A stretch of DNA of 64,000 nucleotides from Coriaria nepalensis (Eukaryota > Streptophyta > Magnoliopsida > Cucurbitales > Coriariaceae): the NCBI GenBank assembly GCA_027186245.1, contig CP114484.1, positions 2,678,501 through 2,742,500 of the forward strand. Direction: 5' to 3'. Shown one piece after another: positions 35,543-45,284 of the stretch; position 1 is the first letter of the stretch; each line of letters begins with the position of its first letter. A program made the translations under genes and the position numbers. The notes under the pieces are model-generated. The model was not told the origin of the DNA and ran no database searches. It saw only the letters and a program-made list of their open reading frames with translations.

Positions 35543-36328
35543 TTAACAAGTAATGGAATAGACTCGGGATTTAGGCAAGGATGGCAAATCCTTGCCTGCC
35601 AAAAATCACCTAAAAAGAGTGAGTGAGAGCTCTTCCATCCTTGCCTGCCAAAAATGACCTAAAAAGAGTGAGTGAGAGCTCTTTTAGGTTAAAGCAATGG
35701 AACTTCGTGGCCAGCTCCTCTCACTGTTGCGAATGTCAGTCCCTTGTACACCTCTGTCCATCCTCCCACATTTCAATTTAATTAATCAAAACCCATTTAA
35801 AAAAATTAACTAACAAGGAAAGTGAATTAACTTTGGCATAAGCATGCATGATTCAATAGTTACCTGTCCTCCCGAGTAGCACGGGTACCATGGAGTTTCG
35901 AGGTTGAGATGGTTGAGTGCAAACCAGGTGGCTGTCACTGGCACTCCCGAATCAGTGTCACCGCTACATTAAGTCGGAAGATATTTCTCAAGTTCATGTA
36001 GTAAACGGGAAGTTTACGATACCATTGGCATAATAAAGAAAAGATATAGAGGGTTGATTTGAATCATGGTTAACCTGAAAACCCATATTCTCAAACCAGG
36101 AGCTATAAGCTTCTTATATATGGGCAAACATAGAGGCTTCTGAACCCTTCCAATTCTTTAAAATGACATCACTGCCGAAAAACAAGTATATATAATCGCT
36201 TGAACACTAATAATGGTTGGAAAGTACCTAACATTTTTAAAAGCTTAAACTGTTAGAAATTGAACCTGCAAGCAGTCCTTCTGTAAGGGATGGCAGTAAC
36301 ATTAGTATGCATTGCCTTCTGCACATAT
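35543..36328 (-). pseudogene. Serine carboxypeptidase-like (SCPL) pseudogene, 5'-truncated
   Basis: Four exon remnants in the right order on the minus strand. About 36328..36266: VQKAMHTNVTAIPYRRTACS. 36171..36075: DVILKNWKGSEASM, then LPIYKKLIAPGLRIWVF after one frameshift. 35963..35864: GDTDSGVPVTATWFALNHLN to TPWYPCYSGGQ. 35769..35543: VGGWTEVYKGLTFATVRGAG then HEVPLL. Two of the S10 carboxypeptidase triad residues are visible, Asp in SGDTDSGVP and His in GAGHEVP. The Ser exon and everything 5' are absent. Lesions: one extra T near 36132; loss of the AG acceptor before 35769; a stop in place of the Gln codon after PLL; and a 49-bp tandem duplication that shifts frame in the last exon. Collapse is clear. 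SCPL genes (BRS1-type) are neighbours of the related Arabidopsis chr4 loci as I recall them. Confidence 0.82.
35588..35685. repeat. 49-bp tandem duplication in the SCPL pseudogene
   Basis: Copies at 35588-35636 and 35637-35685 differ at only a few positions (TCACC/TGACC, CTTCC/CTTTT). On the minus strand the unit covers the RALT through FLAGK codons of the carboxypeptidase C-terminus. Because 49 is not a multiple of three, it shifts frame. Near-identity suggests a recent slippage or unequal event. Confidence 0.9.
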
Positions 36329-36339
36329 GTTTTTTAAAA

Positions 36340-37600
36340 TAACGGTTAAAATATAAATGAGTAAAAAAGTTAAAATTTTAAAAATATTTTTAAAATATAA
36401 TTAAATACAATTCATATTAAAAAGAGAGAAAATTTTTAAAGAATTTATAAGTAATTACAAAATGAGTATTTATAATAATAAATAAAAGTTGAGATATGAT
36501 CGAGATTTACTCACGTGCGTGCGCATTGCGTGGGCATAAAGTACTTTTGGCGCTTATTAGGCTCACTCTGTCAGCCGCCACGTGTTGTTGTTAACTAATT
36601 TAATTTTACCGTTTTCATTAAACGGTTGACAATTACACTTCTTAATTTTATTTTCTAGACTACACTTAATAGCAATGAAAATAACAATTCACATATTTCA
36701 CATGTTATAGTAATAGGATAACCAGATATATAACACTCATTAATTCATTATATATTGTATGTTAGATAATGAGTACAGTCATTTATATATCAAATATTCA
36801 CATATATCATATTATTATACTTACATGGCTACATCCATAGGAAATTAAAATAATTCCGGATACTATTTCTTCATTTTATTCTTTCTTTCCCATGTACATT
36901 CTTTCATAACTTCGGTATAACATCTTAACTAGTGATATTATCTTATTTCTAAGCATTTTTTCCTTGCGATCCAATATTTACACTAATCTCTCTATATAGG
37001 ATAAATCTTCTTGAAGCTAAATGAATTCATTTTTCAATATATGTGAGGAATCATGTATATATCTTCTCAACATAGAGGTATGAAACACAATATATGCTAA
37101 GAAATATATATATATATATTTAATGTTTAATTTGCTAGTTAGGATTATGCATCAATAATCTCGTTCTTAAGTCAATATCTTGGTCCCTTATAGAAAGAAA
37201 AAAAAAGTTGAGATTTTTTTTTCTATAATCACATCATAATTAAATTTAATTGTAATTATAAATAATATATTTATTGGAAGGTCCTCATCATCACTTCCGA
37301 CTAAGTTTGATCATTGACTTATCATCCAAAGAGAGTAATAATTACTTAGATTATAAGTTAGAAGAATTTTTAAATAGTAATTTATATATATCGATTAATT
37401 ATATTTATAAATATTAATTTTATATATTATATTAAATTTTATAAGTATAATTAATCGATATATAATAATTATAAATTAAATCACATATTTATATAATAAC
37501 GAGCATTTCTATCTATATACAAAATCTGATACAGAGTATCAAATGGCTGGTAGACTCGTGTACGACTCCATCATAAACATGACATACGAATTATACAAAT
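36340..37600. other. AT-rich intergenic DNA with one hairpin
   Basis: No gene seen. An inverted repeat around 37388-37466 (TATATATCGATTAATTATA against TATAATTAATCGATATATA) can form a hairpin. (TA)n at about 37107-37120. Confidence 0.5.
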
Positions 37601-37624
37601 TAAAGGGGCCTATTTTAGGCCTGG

Positions 37625-37735
37625 AAAGAGGGAGATTGTGGGCCAAGTCACTCTGACTAAGCAATCCTTTTGCTAACTGTTTGAAGTTCATAGAGCCCAA
37701 TATAAAAAGGGCCTATAAGATGGCCCAATATATCA
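37625..37735. promoter_or_regulatory. Cluster of TCP site-II-like motifs before the APO gene
   Basis: GTGGGCCAAG, GAGCCCAATA, AGGGCCTATAA and TGGCCCAATA occur within about 110 bases, some 0.4-0.5 kb upstream of the APO start codon. TGGGCC/GGCCCA site II elements are enriched in promoters of nuclear genes for organelle and ribosomal proteins, which fits an organelle RNA-binding protein. Confidence 0.45.
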
Positions 37736-38021
37736 TCATATCTAGTTATGAACACGAACAATTAACGTCATCTCAAATTTCTTCGAGCTCCAATATACAG
37801 GATGAGGATGGATAGAATGAGTAGAAGAGGTTGTGATACCTGACTGGATCCAGGCATGATCTTAAACTGTGGGATAGGATACAATATATTATATTACAAG
37901 AATACACCAATCCTAAGAGTCCATAAGCTTATCTTCAAATCGGATTAGAACCAGAAGGTGCAGTTCGAAGTGTTTTCAGTTGAAGGGTAAAACTATTTAC
38001 GTAAATTCCTTAAAAAGTTGT

Positions 38022-38050
38022 TTTCTTCTTCTTCTTCTTCTTCTTCTTCC
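38022..38050. repeat. (CTT)n microsatellite in the APO 5' region
   Basis: Nine to ten CTT units in the pyrimidine-rich leader just upstream of the APO start, a common context for plant 5' leaders. Confidence 0.8.
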
Positions 38051-38150
38051 CCTTCCTAAGCAATTTCTCTAAGTTTCCATCTTTTTCTTTTGATTTAGAT
38101 TTTCAGGTATGGAGTTGTGGTTATGGTAAGACCCATCAGCTGCAACCAAC

Positions 38151-40128
38151 ATGTCGGTGCTGTGCGGTAAAGGGCTGGTCTTACATCCTCAATTGGGGAG
38201 ACCCACAGTTTCCTTTCCTGAAAACTCTGAATTTCTCAAACCCAGTTTATGCTCTAATCTTGGTTTTCTGCGTTCTTCTCAGGTAAAAGCCACACTTTGA
38301 TTCAGATTTTGTCTGAAACTATCAAATTTTCTTCACATTTGATCTATCTAGTTAAAAAAGAAGTGGCTTATGATATTAAATCATGTTTAAAATGATATAT
38401 AGCTTAATTGGAGCTTGATTATTAGTTTTTCACTTTCTACTTGCACTTGAAACTGAAATTGAGTAAACTAGCATCTAGATAATGAGAAATTCTTGTGTGG
38501 CTGTATCTACGGTGGATCGATTCATCTCAACCGCACGTGTCACTTTCATAACATCATATCATATATCACAAGAATTTCTCCTACATAATATATGTGGGCT
38601 ATTCTAGATTTTTGGCTTTAAAAGTTTTTTACCTACTTGGAGCAAATCAAAATTCATTTGGTCGAAATCTTGTTAATTGTTTTTTGTATCTTTGTTGGTC
38701 TTTTGCAGCACAGTAGGAGTTACAAACTCAAACTTCCATTAAAGTCTTGAACACCATTAACATTTGTTGGAATAGAAAACGATCATCCTCAAAATGCCGA
38801 TCTCCCTTGGTACTATTCGAAGAAGGAGAAAAAGCCATTTCCAACGCCCATTGTAGAACTGAGGCGGGTGGCTAGGGAGAGGGTCAAGAAGAACAAAGGC
38901 CAGCCGAGAAAACCGGTTGCACCTCCAAAGAATGGGCTGCTTGTTAAGAGCTTCATACCAGTTGCCTATGGTGTGTACAATGCTAGAATTACATTAATCA
39001 ACAATCTCAAAAAGCTCCTAAAAGTGCTCACCGTGCATGCTTGCGGGTAATCAATTCTCCTCCTTGACTCACTCGTTATTCCTTTTGGTTACTTGCATGT
39101 TAAATATTGTTAGGGATTTGGCTTAATTTTGGGAATTATCTTAGGCTTCGAATTGATATATACATTTTTGGCTACCTTGCAAATCAAGGATGTGCCTTTA
39201 TACAGATATTTAACATGGTCTTAGGCTAAAAAATAATATTCTATTTAGCAAACTTTGCCTAAAACCGGTATGGCACGCTTACTGATCAGGTGGTGCAACG
39301 AAATCCACGTGGGAACCACCGGCCGTCCATTCAAGTCTTGCCAAGGGCACAATACCAACTTGCGGAAGGCCTTCATGATTGGACAAAAGCAACTGTTGAC
39401 GACATATTCCTACCCGTCGAAGCATACCACCTCTACGACCGTCTGGGAAATCGCATCACTCACCGCGAGAGATTCTCCATTCCACGGGTCCCGGCACTAG
39501 TCGAGCTCTGCATCCAAGCTGGGGTCGATCTTCCAGAGTATCCCACAAAAAGGAGAAGAAAACCAATCATCCGAATCGCCAAAAGTGAATTCATCGATGC
39601 AGACAAAACCGAACTACCGGATCCGACATCCGAAATTCCAAACATACCCCTTCTATCTGAAATCCCGGATCCCGAAATCGTGGCCCCGTCTGATGAGGAA
39701 GATATAGCCTGGCTTGCCGATGAAACCATCGAAGCATGGGAGCAGATGAGGCGAGGAGCTAAGAAGCTAATGAGAATGTATCCGGTTAGGGTTTGCGGGT
39801 ATTGCCCGGAAATCCATGTGGGGGGGGGGGGGGAAGCGGGCACAAGGCACAAAACTGTGGGGCCCACAAGCACCAACAACGGAATGGGCAGCACGGTTGG
39901 CAGACCGCTGTTCTGGATGACTTGATACCGCCTAGATATGTGTGGCATGTTCCGGATGTGAAGGGCCCGCCATTGCAGAGGGAGCTTCGGAATTTCTACG
40001 GACAAGCTCCAGCCGTGGTGGAGATGTGCATGCAGGCTGGCGGGGTCATTCCGGATCAGTATAAATCCACAATGAGGATCGATGTGGGGATCCCTTTGGA
40101 TGTTAGAGAAGCCGAAATGGTGGTGTGA
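38151..40128 (+). CDS. APO-family organelle RNA-binding protein, frame broken by lesions
   Basis: Exons 38151..38282, 38709..39046 and 39290..40128 encode an APO (accumulation of photosystem one) protein: MSVLCGKGLVLHPQLGRP as a transit-peptide-like start, then LPWYYSKKEKKPFPTPIVEL, VARERVKKNKGQPRKPVAPP, APO domain 1 (HACGWCNEIHVGTTG) and APO domain 2 (VCGYCPEIHV, then GHKAQNCGAHKHQQRNGQHG), ending REAEMVV. The Cys/His motifs of the two zinc-binding repeats are present. Three lesions interrupt the frame: TGA at 38748-38750, a missing G near 39373 (CGGAAGGCC where CGGAAGGGCC is expected), and a 14-G run at 39820-39833 that shifts frame. Everything else is highly conserved, so assembly error in a working gene is at least as likely as a pseudogene. 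APO proteins bind organellar group II introns and aid splicing in chloroplasts (APO1/2-like) or mitochondria. Confidence 0.75.
39820..39833. other. Anomalous poly-G run inside the APO coding exon
   Basis: Fourteen consecutive G residues sit where homologues read His-Val-Gly-x-Ser/Thr-Gly-His. The flanks (CCGGAAATCCATGT and AAGCGGGCACAAGGC) are ordinary conserved coding sequence. A G14 run is out of character for this AT-rich genome and shifts frame. It resembles a base-calling or assembly artefact. Confidence 0.75.
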
Positions 40129-40552
40129 GCTAAAGCATGTATTGCTTGATACGAAATTGTTTGACATTTTTTGTTACTTTGAATGATTTTATATCTAAAT
40201 GTACAGAAAAATTGTGATGGGTGGGGCTAACTTCTGCTTTAAAATGGATATTGGTCGAAATTTCAAATTAACAAAACCTTAGTGCTCTGAAATGATAATT
40301 AGTAATTTGATTATATCAACAGTGAAAATGAAGATAACTTGATTAATATTATGATGTCTTGTGATCAAATCACCACCGCACGTCAATCTAAAGAATATCA
40401 GACGGCAGGGATGAAAAGTGTCCCTACAAAATCAAAATGTTAGGCCAGTCCGGCCTCGCAAAATCCCTCCAGATCCTGGCGCAGGTGCCATTTATCATAC
40501 GAAGAAGAAAAACAGAAAAACTACGAACAGAGAGAGAGAGAGAGACAGAGAG

Positions 40553-43490
40553 ATGGCGAGAGGAACCCTCGTTATTCAGCTATGGATCGCTGTATGCGTG
40601 CTAATGTTCTTCCATAGTTATTGTTTCTATCTTCCTGGTGTGGCTCCTGAAGACTTCCAGAAGGTATGATACTTCAGTCTGATTGTTCGTTAATTTGCAT
40701 GCGATCATTTTTCTGTGAACTCTATGGCTGGTTCGATCTTTTTCCGGTGTCTATTAATTGTTCTTTGATGTTTGTTCCGTTGAGCTCGATTGAGTTGCGG
40801 GTGGCAACTTGAATCGAAGGCTCTTGCATCCCTTGTCGTTAAGTCCTCCTGTTGAACATAAACATTACGATCCCTTTTCTCTTCTCCGTATTTGTGCGTT
40901 CTTTTTTGGGGAAGATTTATAGTTTTTGAATTGGCTTGTGAATTTGTAGAGATTTCGAGCCAGATTTTTAAGGACCTGAATTTGTGTGCCAGTGATACAG
41001 ATTTTATGCCCCGCGTTCGTTGATTCATTTTCGTCATGAAATAGTTTGTAGTAGTCAGGAATTAGTGTATTATGTGTTAAATCAACAGCATTTTTATGGA
41101 TCCATTTCAATGTTTTGCACGTGTTTTGCCGTGCAGTTAACATTAATGCTGTCTTTACTGATTGCAGGGTGATTTTTTGAGGGTTAAAGTTAACAAACTG
41201 ACTTCTATAAAGACCCAACTTCCGTACTCTTATTATTCCCTTCCTTATTGTCAACCAGATCACATAGTTGATAGTGCAGAGAATCTTGGGGAAGTTCTTC
41301 GTGGTGATCGCATTGAGAACTCTCCTTATGAGGTATATGTCAAAGCTTTATTTTCTTCTAAATTTTAGAAGTCTGATTGTTATTGTCGTTTTCCTTTTTG
41401 GAAACTGAAAGAACTTATTAATTCTTACAGTTTAAAATGCGAGAGCCAAAAATGTGTAAAGTTCTGTGTCGAGTAGTTCTCAATGCTAAAACTGCAAAAG
41501 GCTTCAAGGAAAAGATAGACAATGAGTATCGAGTGAACATGTAAGGCACTTTGTTTTTTCTTTGACGGTTAAAAATTTCAATTATCCTTTTGTGCTAATA
41601 GCAGCTGGGTGTTACTTTTAATTCTTTTCTCTTTCAATAACCTTTGGCACACCTGACAGGATTTTAGACAATCTTCCTCTTGTGGTTCCTGTACAAAGAT
41701 CAGATCAGGAATCATCAACAGTTTATCAACATGGCTTTCATGTTGGTCTCAGGGGGCAATATGCCGGGGTATATCTAATGAAATGGCTACTCTTTGAAAA
41801 CATTAAAATAGGCTAACGCAAGTAATCTTGATTTTGTTCCCCCTGTTTTTCTTGTATACAGCAGAGCAAGGAGGAAAAGCATTTCATCCATAATCATTTA
41901 ACCTTTACAGTCAAGTTTCACAAGGATCCGGCATCGGAGTTGTCAAGGATTGTAGGATTTGAAGTCAAACCATTCAGGTCACATTTAGTCCTCCCTTGCT
42001 ATCTTGGTCAATGTTATTATCTTATACCTTTTCTCTTTAGAAGAGAATAAAAGCCTGCTTATTTAAATTGAGCTATTTTGATGAATACAGCGTCCGACAT
42101 GAATATGAAGGCAAGTGGACTGAAAAAACACGCTTGACAACCTGTGACCCACATGTAAGACGCAGCGTAACCAATTCTGAATCTCCTCAAGAAGTTGAAG
42201 ATGAGAAGGAAGTAATATTTACATATGATGTCGAGTTCCTGGTCAGTCCACCTTACATAAACTTCCAAGTCCGACTTTGATTGCAGCTTATTGTTTCTGA
42301 TTACTTTCTCTTGCCATTTTCAAACCACATAGGAAAGTGATGTGAAGTGGGCATCCAGATGGGATACTTATCTTCTGATGTCTGATGATCAGATTCACTG
42401 GTTCTCAATAGTAAATTCCTTGATGATTGTAGTTTTCCTCTCTGGCATGGTAGCCATGATTATGTTGAGAACACTTTACCGTGATATCTCCAAGTACAAT
42501 CAGCTAGAGACCCAAGAAGAAGCTCTAGAAGAAACAGGATGGAAGTTGGTTCATGGTGATATTTTCAGACCCCCTTCAAACTCAGATCTACTCTGTGTCT
42601 ATGTTGGTACTGGTGTTCAATGTTTCGGCATGATTCTTGTCACCATGTTGTTTGCTGCACTTGGTTTCCTTTCCCCATCAAACAGGGGTGGATTAATGAC
42701 AGCAATGCTCCTATTATGGGTCTTCATGGGCATTTTCGCTGGATACTCTACAGCCCGTCTGTATAAAATGTTTAAAGGAACAGAGTGGAAGAAAATCACC
42801 CTCAAAACAGCATTCATGTTTCCTGCAACTGTATTTTCTGTCTTTTTCATCTTGAACGCTTTAATCTGGGGAGAGAAATCATCCGGTGCAGTACCATTTG
42901 GAACCATGTTTGCCCTTGTATTCTTATGGTTTGGAATATCAGTCCCACTAATCTTTGCAGGTGGTTATGTCGGGTTTAGAAAGGCAGTTATAGAAGATCC
43001 CGTTAAAACTAACAAAATCCCAAGACAGATCCCGGAACAGGCATGGTACATGACCCCAGCATTCTCAATCCTGATTGGAGGCATACTCCCTTTTGGAGCC
43101 ATCTTTATCGAGCTATTCTTCATTCTCAGTTCAATATGGCTCCATCAATCTTACTACATATTCGGCTTTTTGTTTATAGTCTTTCTCATCCTTATAGTAA
43201 CTTGTGCTGAGATTACAATCGTGCTCTGCTACTTCCAGCTGTGCAGTGAGGATTATCTCTGGTGGTGGAGGTCTTACCTTACTTCAGGTTCATCCGCGCT
43301 TTACCTCTTCATCTATGCTTCGTTCTACTTCTTCACAAAACTCGAGATTACAAAGCCAGTTTCTGGGATTTTGTACTTTGGGTACATGCTGATTGGGTCT
43401 TATACCTTCTTTGTACTGACCGGTACGATCGGTTTCTATGCGTGCTTCTGGTTCACTCGATTGATCTACTCGTCGGTGAAAATTGATTAG
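40553..43490 (+). CDS. Transmembrane 9 superfamily (EMP70/TMN) protein
   Basis: Seven coding exons (40553..40663, 41168..41332, 41431..41540, 41660..41768, 41865..41977, 42091..42241, 42333..43490) give 638 residues, typical for TMN proteins. A signal peptide ([18 protein letters not shown]) leads into the family-specific luminal domain starting [15 protein letters not shown], with CKVLCR and the conserved GFEVKPFSVRHEY. The large last exon encodes nine membrane helices ([40 protein letters not shown] and others) and the C-terminal SVKID, the KxD COPI-binding signal that retains these proteins in the Golgi. The (GA)n leader before the ATG is typical. One intron has tandem acceptors (CAGCAG, 41859-41864), so an isoform with one extra Gln is possible. 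Confidence 0.93.
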
Positions 43491-43679
43491 ATGAGTCATC
43501 TGAAGTTGAAAGAAAACGGCTGGTTTTATTGTACCGAGTGGAAGCAAAAGTGTTTTTCGCTCGGAATGGAAGTTGCAAGGTTTCAGATTTTGAGGGAGTA
43601 TGATCTGGTTTCAGATTTTGTTATATTGATTCATAGACTTTTGAAGCACTATACCTTACTCGTTCCAATATTGGATTTT

Positions 43680-43700
43680 TTTTTTTTTGACATACTACAC

Positions 43701-43731
<31 letters not shown>

Positions 43732-44290
43732 GAGATGTCGAATCTTCTAATTGAGGTTTTCCTTACAAATTTTAATCGTTCTTTTCTTCCTGCAACTCGT
43801 TATTTGATATGCTCGTTATTGGTATGAGTTATGATAATTGAGCGATCAAAACGACTTCGTTCAAGAAGTCTCTCAGGCATGTGGGGTATAGCACCACAAC
43901 GGAACAACGGATTTGGATTCGATCATATGGGTTTGGGTTGATCCAGACTCGCGATTGAGATTAAATAAATATCAACTTTTTGATATTTTATCTGGTCATT
44001 TTATAAAAGAGTAAAAGGTAAAACAAGTTATTTAAATCTATATACTAGATAAGATATCAAAAAATTAATGGTGTGAATTAATTTTTATACAATCTCAACT
44101 ATAAATGTAAATCACTATGGACCCGTACAAAATTGACCGATTCCAAATCCAACAACTACTGATTAAGGTGTAATAACAAGACCGATCAAAAGATGCCTAT
44201 AAGAATAGCAATAACTATAGGATCAATAACCTTGAACCAATCTTGAATTACATAATCACTGTAACTTCATGAAGGGTGGGAAAAGAGCAG
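43680..44290. other. Intergenic DNA after the TM9 gene
   Basis: It contains a run of about 30 A residues (about 43698-43727) within 250 bases of the TM9 stop. The rest is AT-rich with no gene. Confidence 0.5.
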
Positions 44291-44365
44291 TATGATTAAA
44301 ATCGAATATATGTGTATCTATAATAAGGAGCGGCATGACTTATAATAATTAGCATGAATGATGAT

Positions 44366-44638
44366 CTACTTGCGGGGATGGGTGTTATCGGGATGAGAAA
44401 CTCCGGCGGTAACTTTAGCAACATCCATGGCGGAAGCCTGAGGCTTCTTGTTGGAGTAAAGGACGATGTAACCAATTGATGCAACGATTGCAAACCCACC
44501 AAGAGCCATTCTGATTGGAGAACGTGTCATCTTCCCACGTTGATGGAGGATCTGACCTGTTGCAACATGCTCTGCCGGTGATGGTCCCAACGTCCCTTGT
44601 GTTGCTCCTCTACCCTTCACTTGTTCTGTTCCTGCCAT
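44366..44638 (-). CDS. Small single-span membrane protein of unknown function
   Basis: An unspliced 90-residue protein, MAGTEQVKGRGATQGTLGPS to NTHPRK. It has a hydrophilic N-terminus, a basic RGKMTRSPIR segment, one membrane helix at about 45-62 (MALGGFAIVASIGYIVLYS) and a short polar tail (TAGVSHPDNTHPRK). The positive-inside charge before the helix and the lack of a signal peptide suggest a tail-facing small mitochondrial or ER membrane protein. It looks like a conserved small plant protein, but I cannot name the family. It has its own promoter-like spacer and a CT-rich leader (complement of 44640-44760). Confidence 0.6.
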   Translation of the reverse strand: MAGTEQVKGRGATQGTLGPSPAEHVATGQILHQRGKMTRSPIRMALGGFAIVASIGYIVLYSNKKPQASAMDVAKVTAGVSHPDNTHPRK

Positions 44639-45284
44639 TTCTTTCTTCTCTTTGACGTCTTGTTTTGGTCTCAGTTTAAAAGTGAGAGATGGGTTTGTGG
44701 AATTTGGGAAGGAGAAGAAGGAAGAAGTGGGAGCAGAAAATAGAGGAGAAAGTACATGGTTGATTGACGCGTGGAATTGGAGATTTTGTTATATGTGGTA
44801 ATCATTTGACCGTTAATGGCAGTTATTATAGGTTTTCAAGATTCACGGCGCATGCCTTGTTATGTGTCCATTTGCGTCTTTCTGCATTTTGACTTGTTCC
44901 TTTCGAGTACCAAGGGAACCGCAATACGAATCTCGGTCTTGTACGCATATCTCTAATTCGTGCCAAATTGGATTAATTCTTCCTACCATTATTTTCCCTA
45001 AGCTGACATTATTCTAATTACTACAATGAGTTGAACAATCGTCGATCATAACAATCCCCAAAAAGCATTGTAAAAGTACATTCTCCAATACCAGAAGTAA
45101 GAAAATGTACAAAAGCAAGAAAACTTCGTCCAAGACTAATTCTCTTCGATGCATAAAATCATTTGAGCGACAAGGAATCGGATAAACCTACAATAGACCT
45201 TAAAACAGATTAAGCTCACATAATATTCACTTACCGTAGCAACTAGAAAACCGGAGAGTAGGAGTCGTGCATTTTCTAGTAGTC

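Noticed and set aside
39460..40167. Minus-strand frame of 235 codons opposite the APO exon
   Set aside because: Antisense of the APO coding exon; the APO motifs are on the plus strand.
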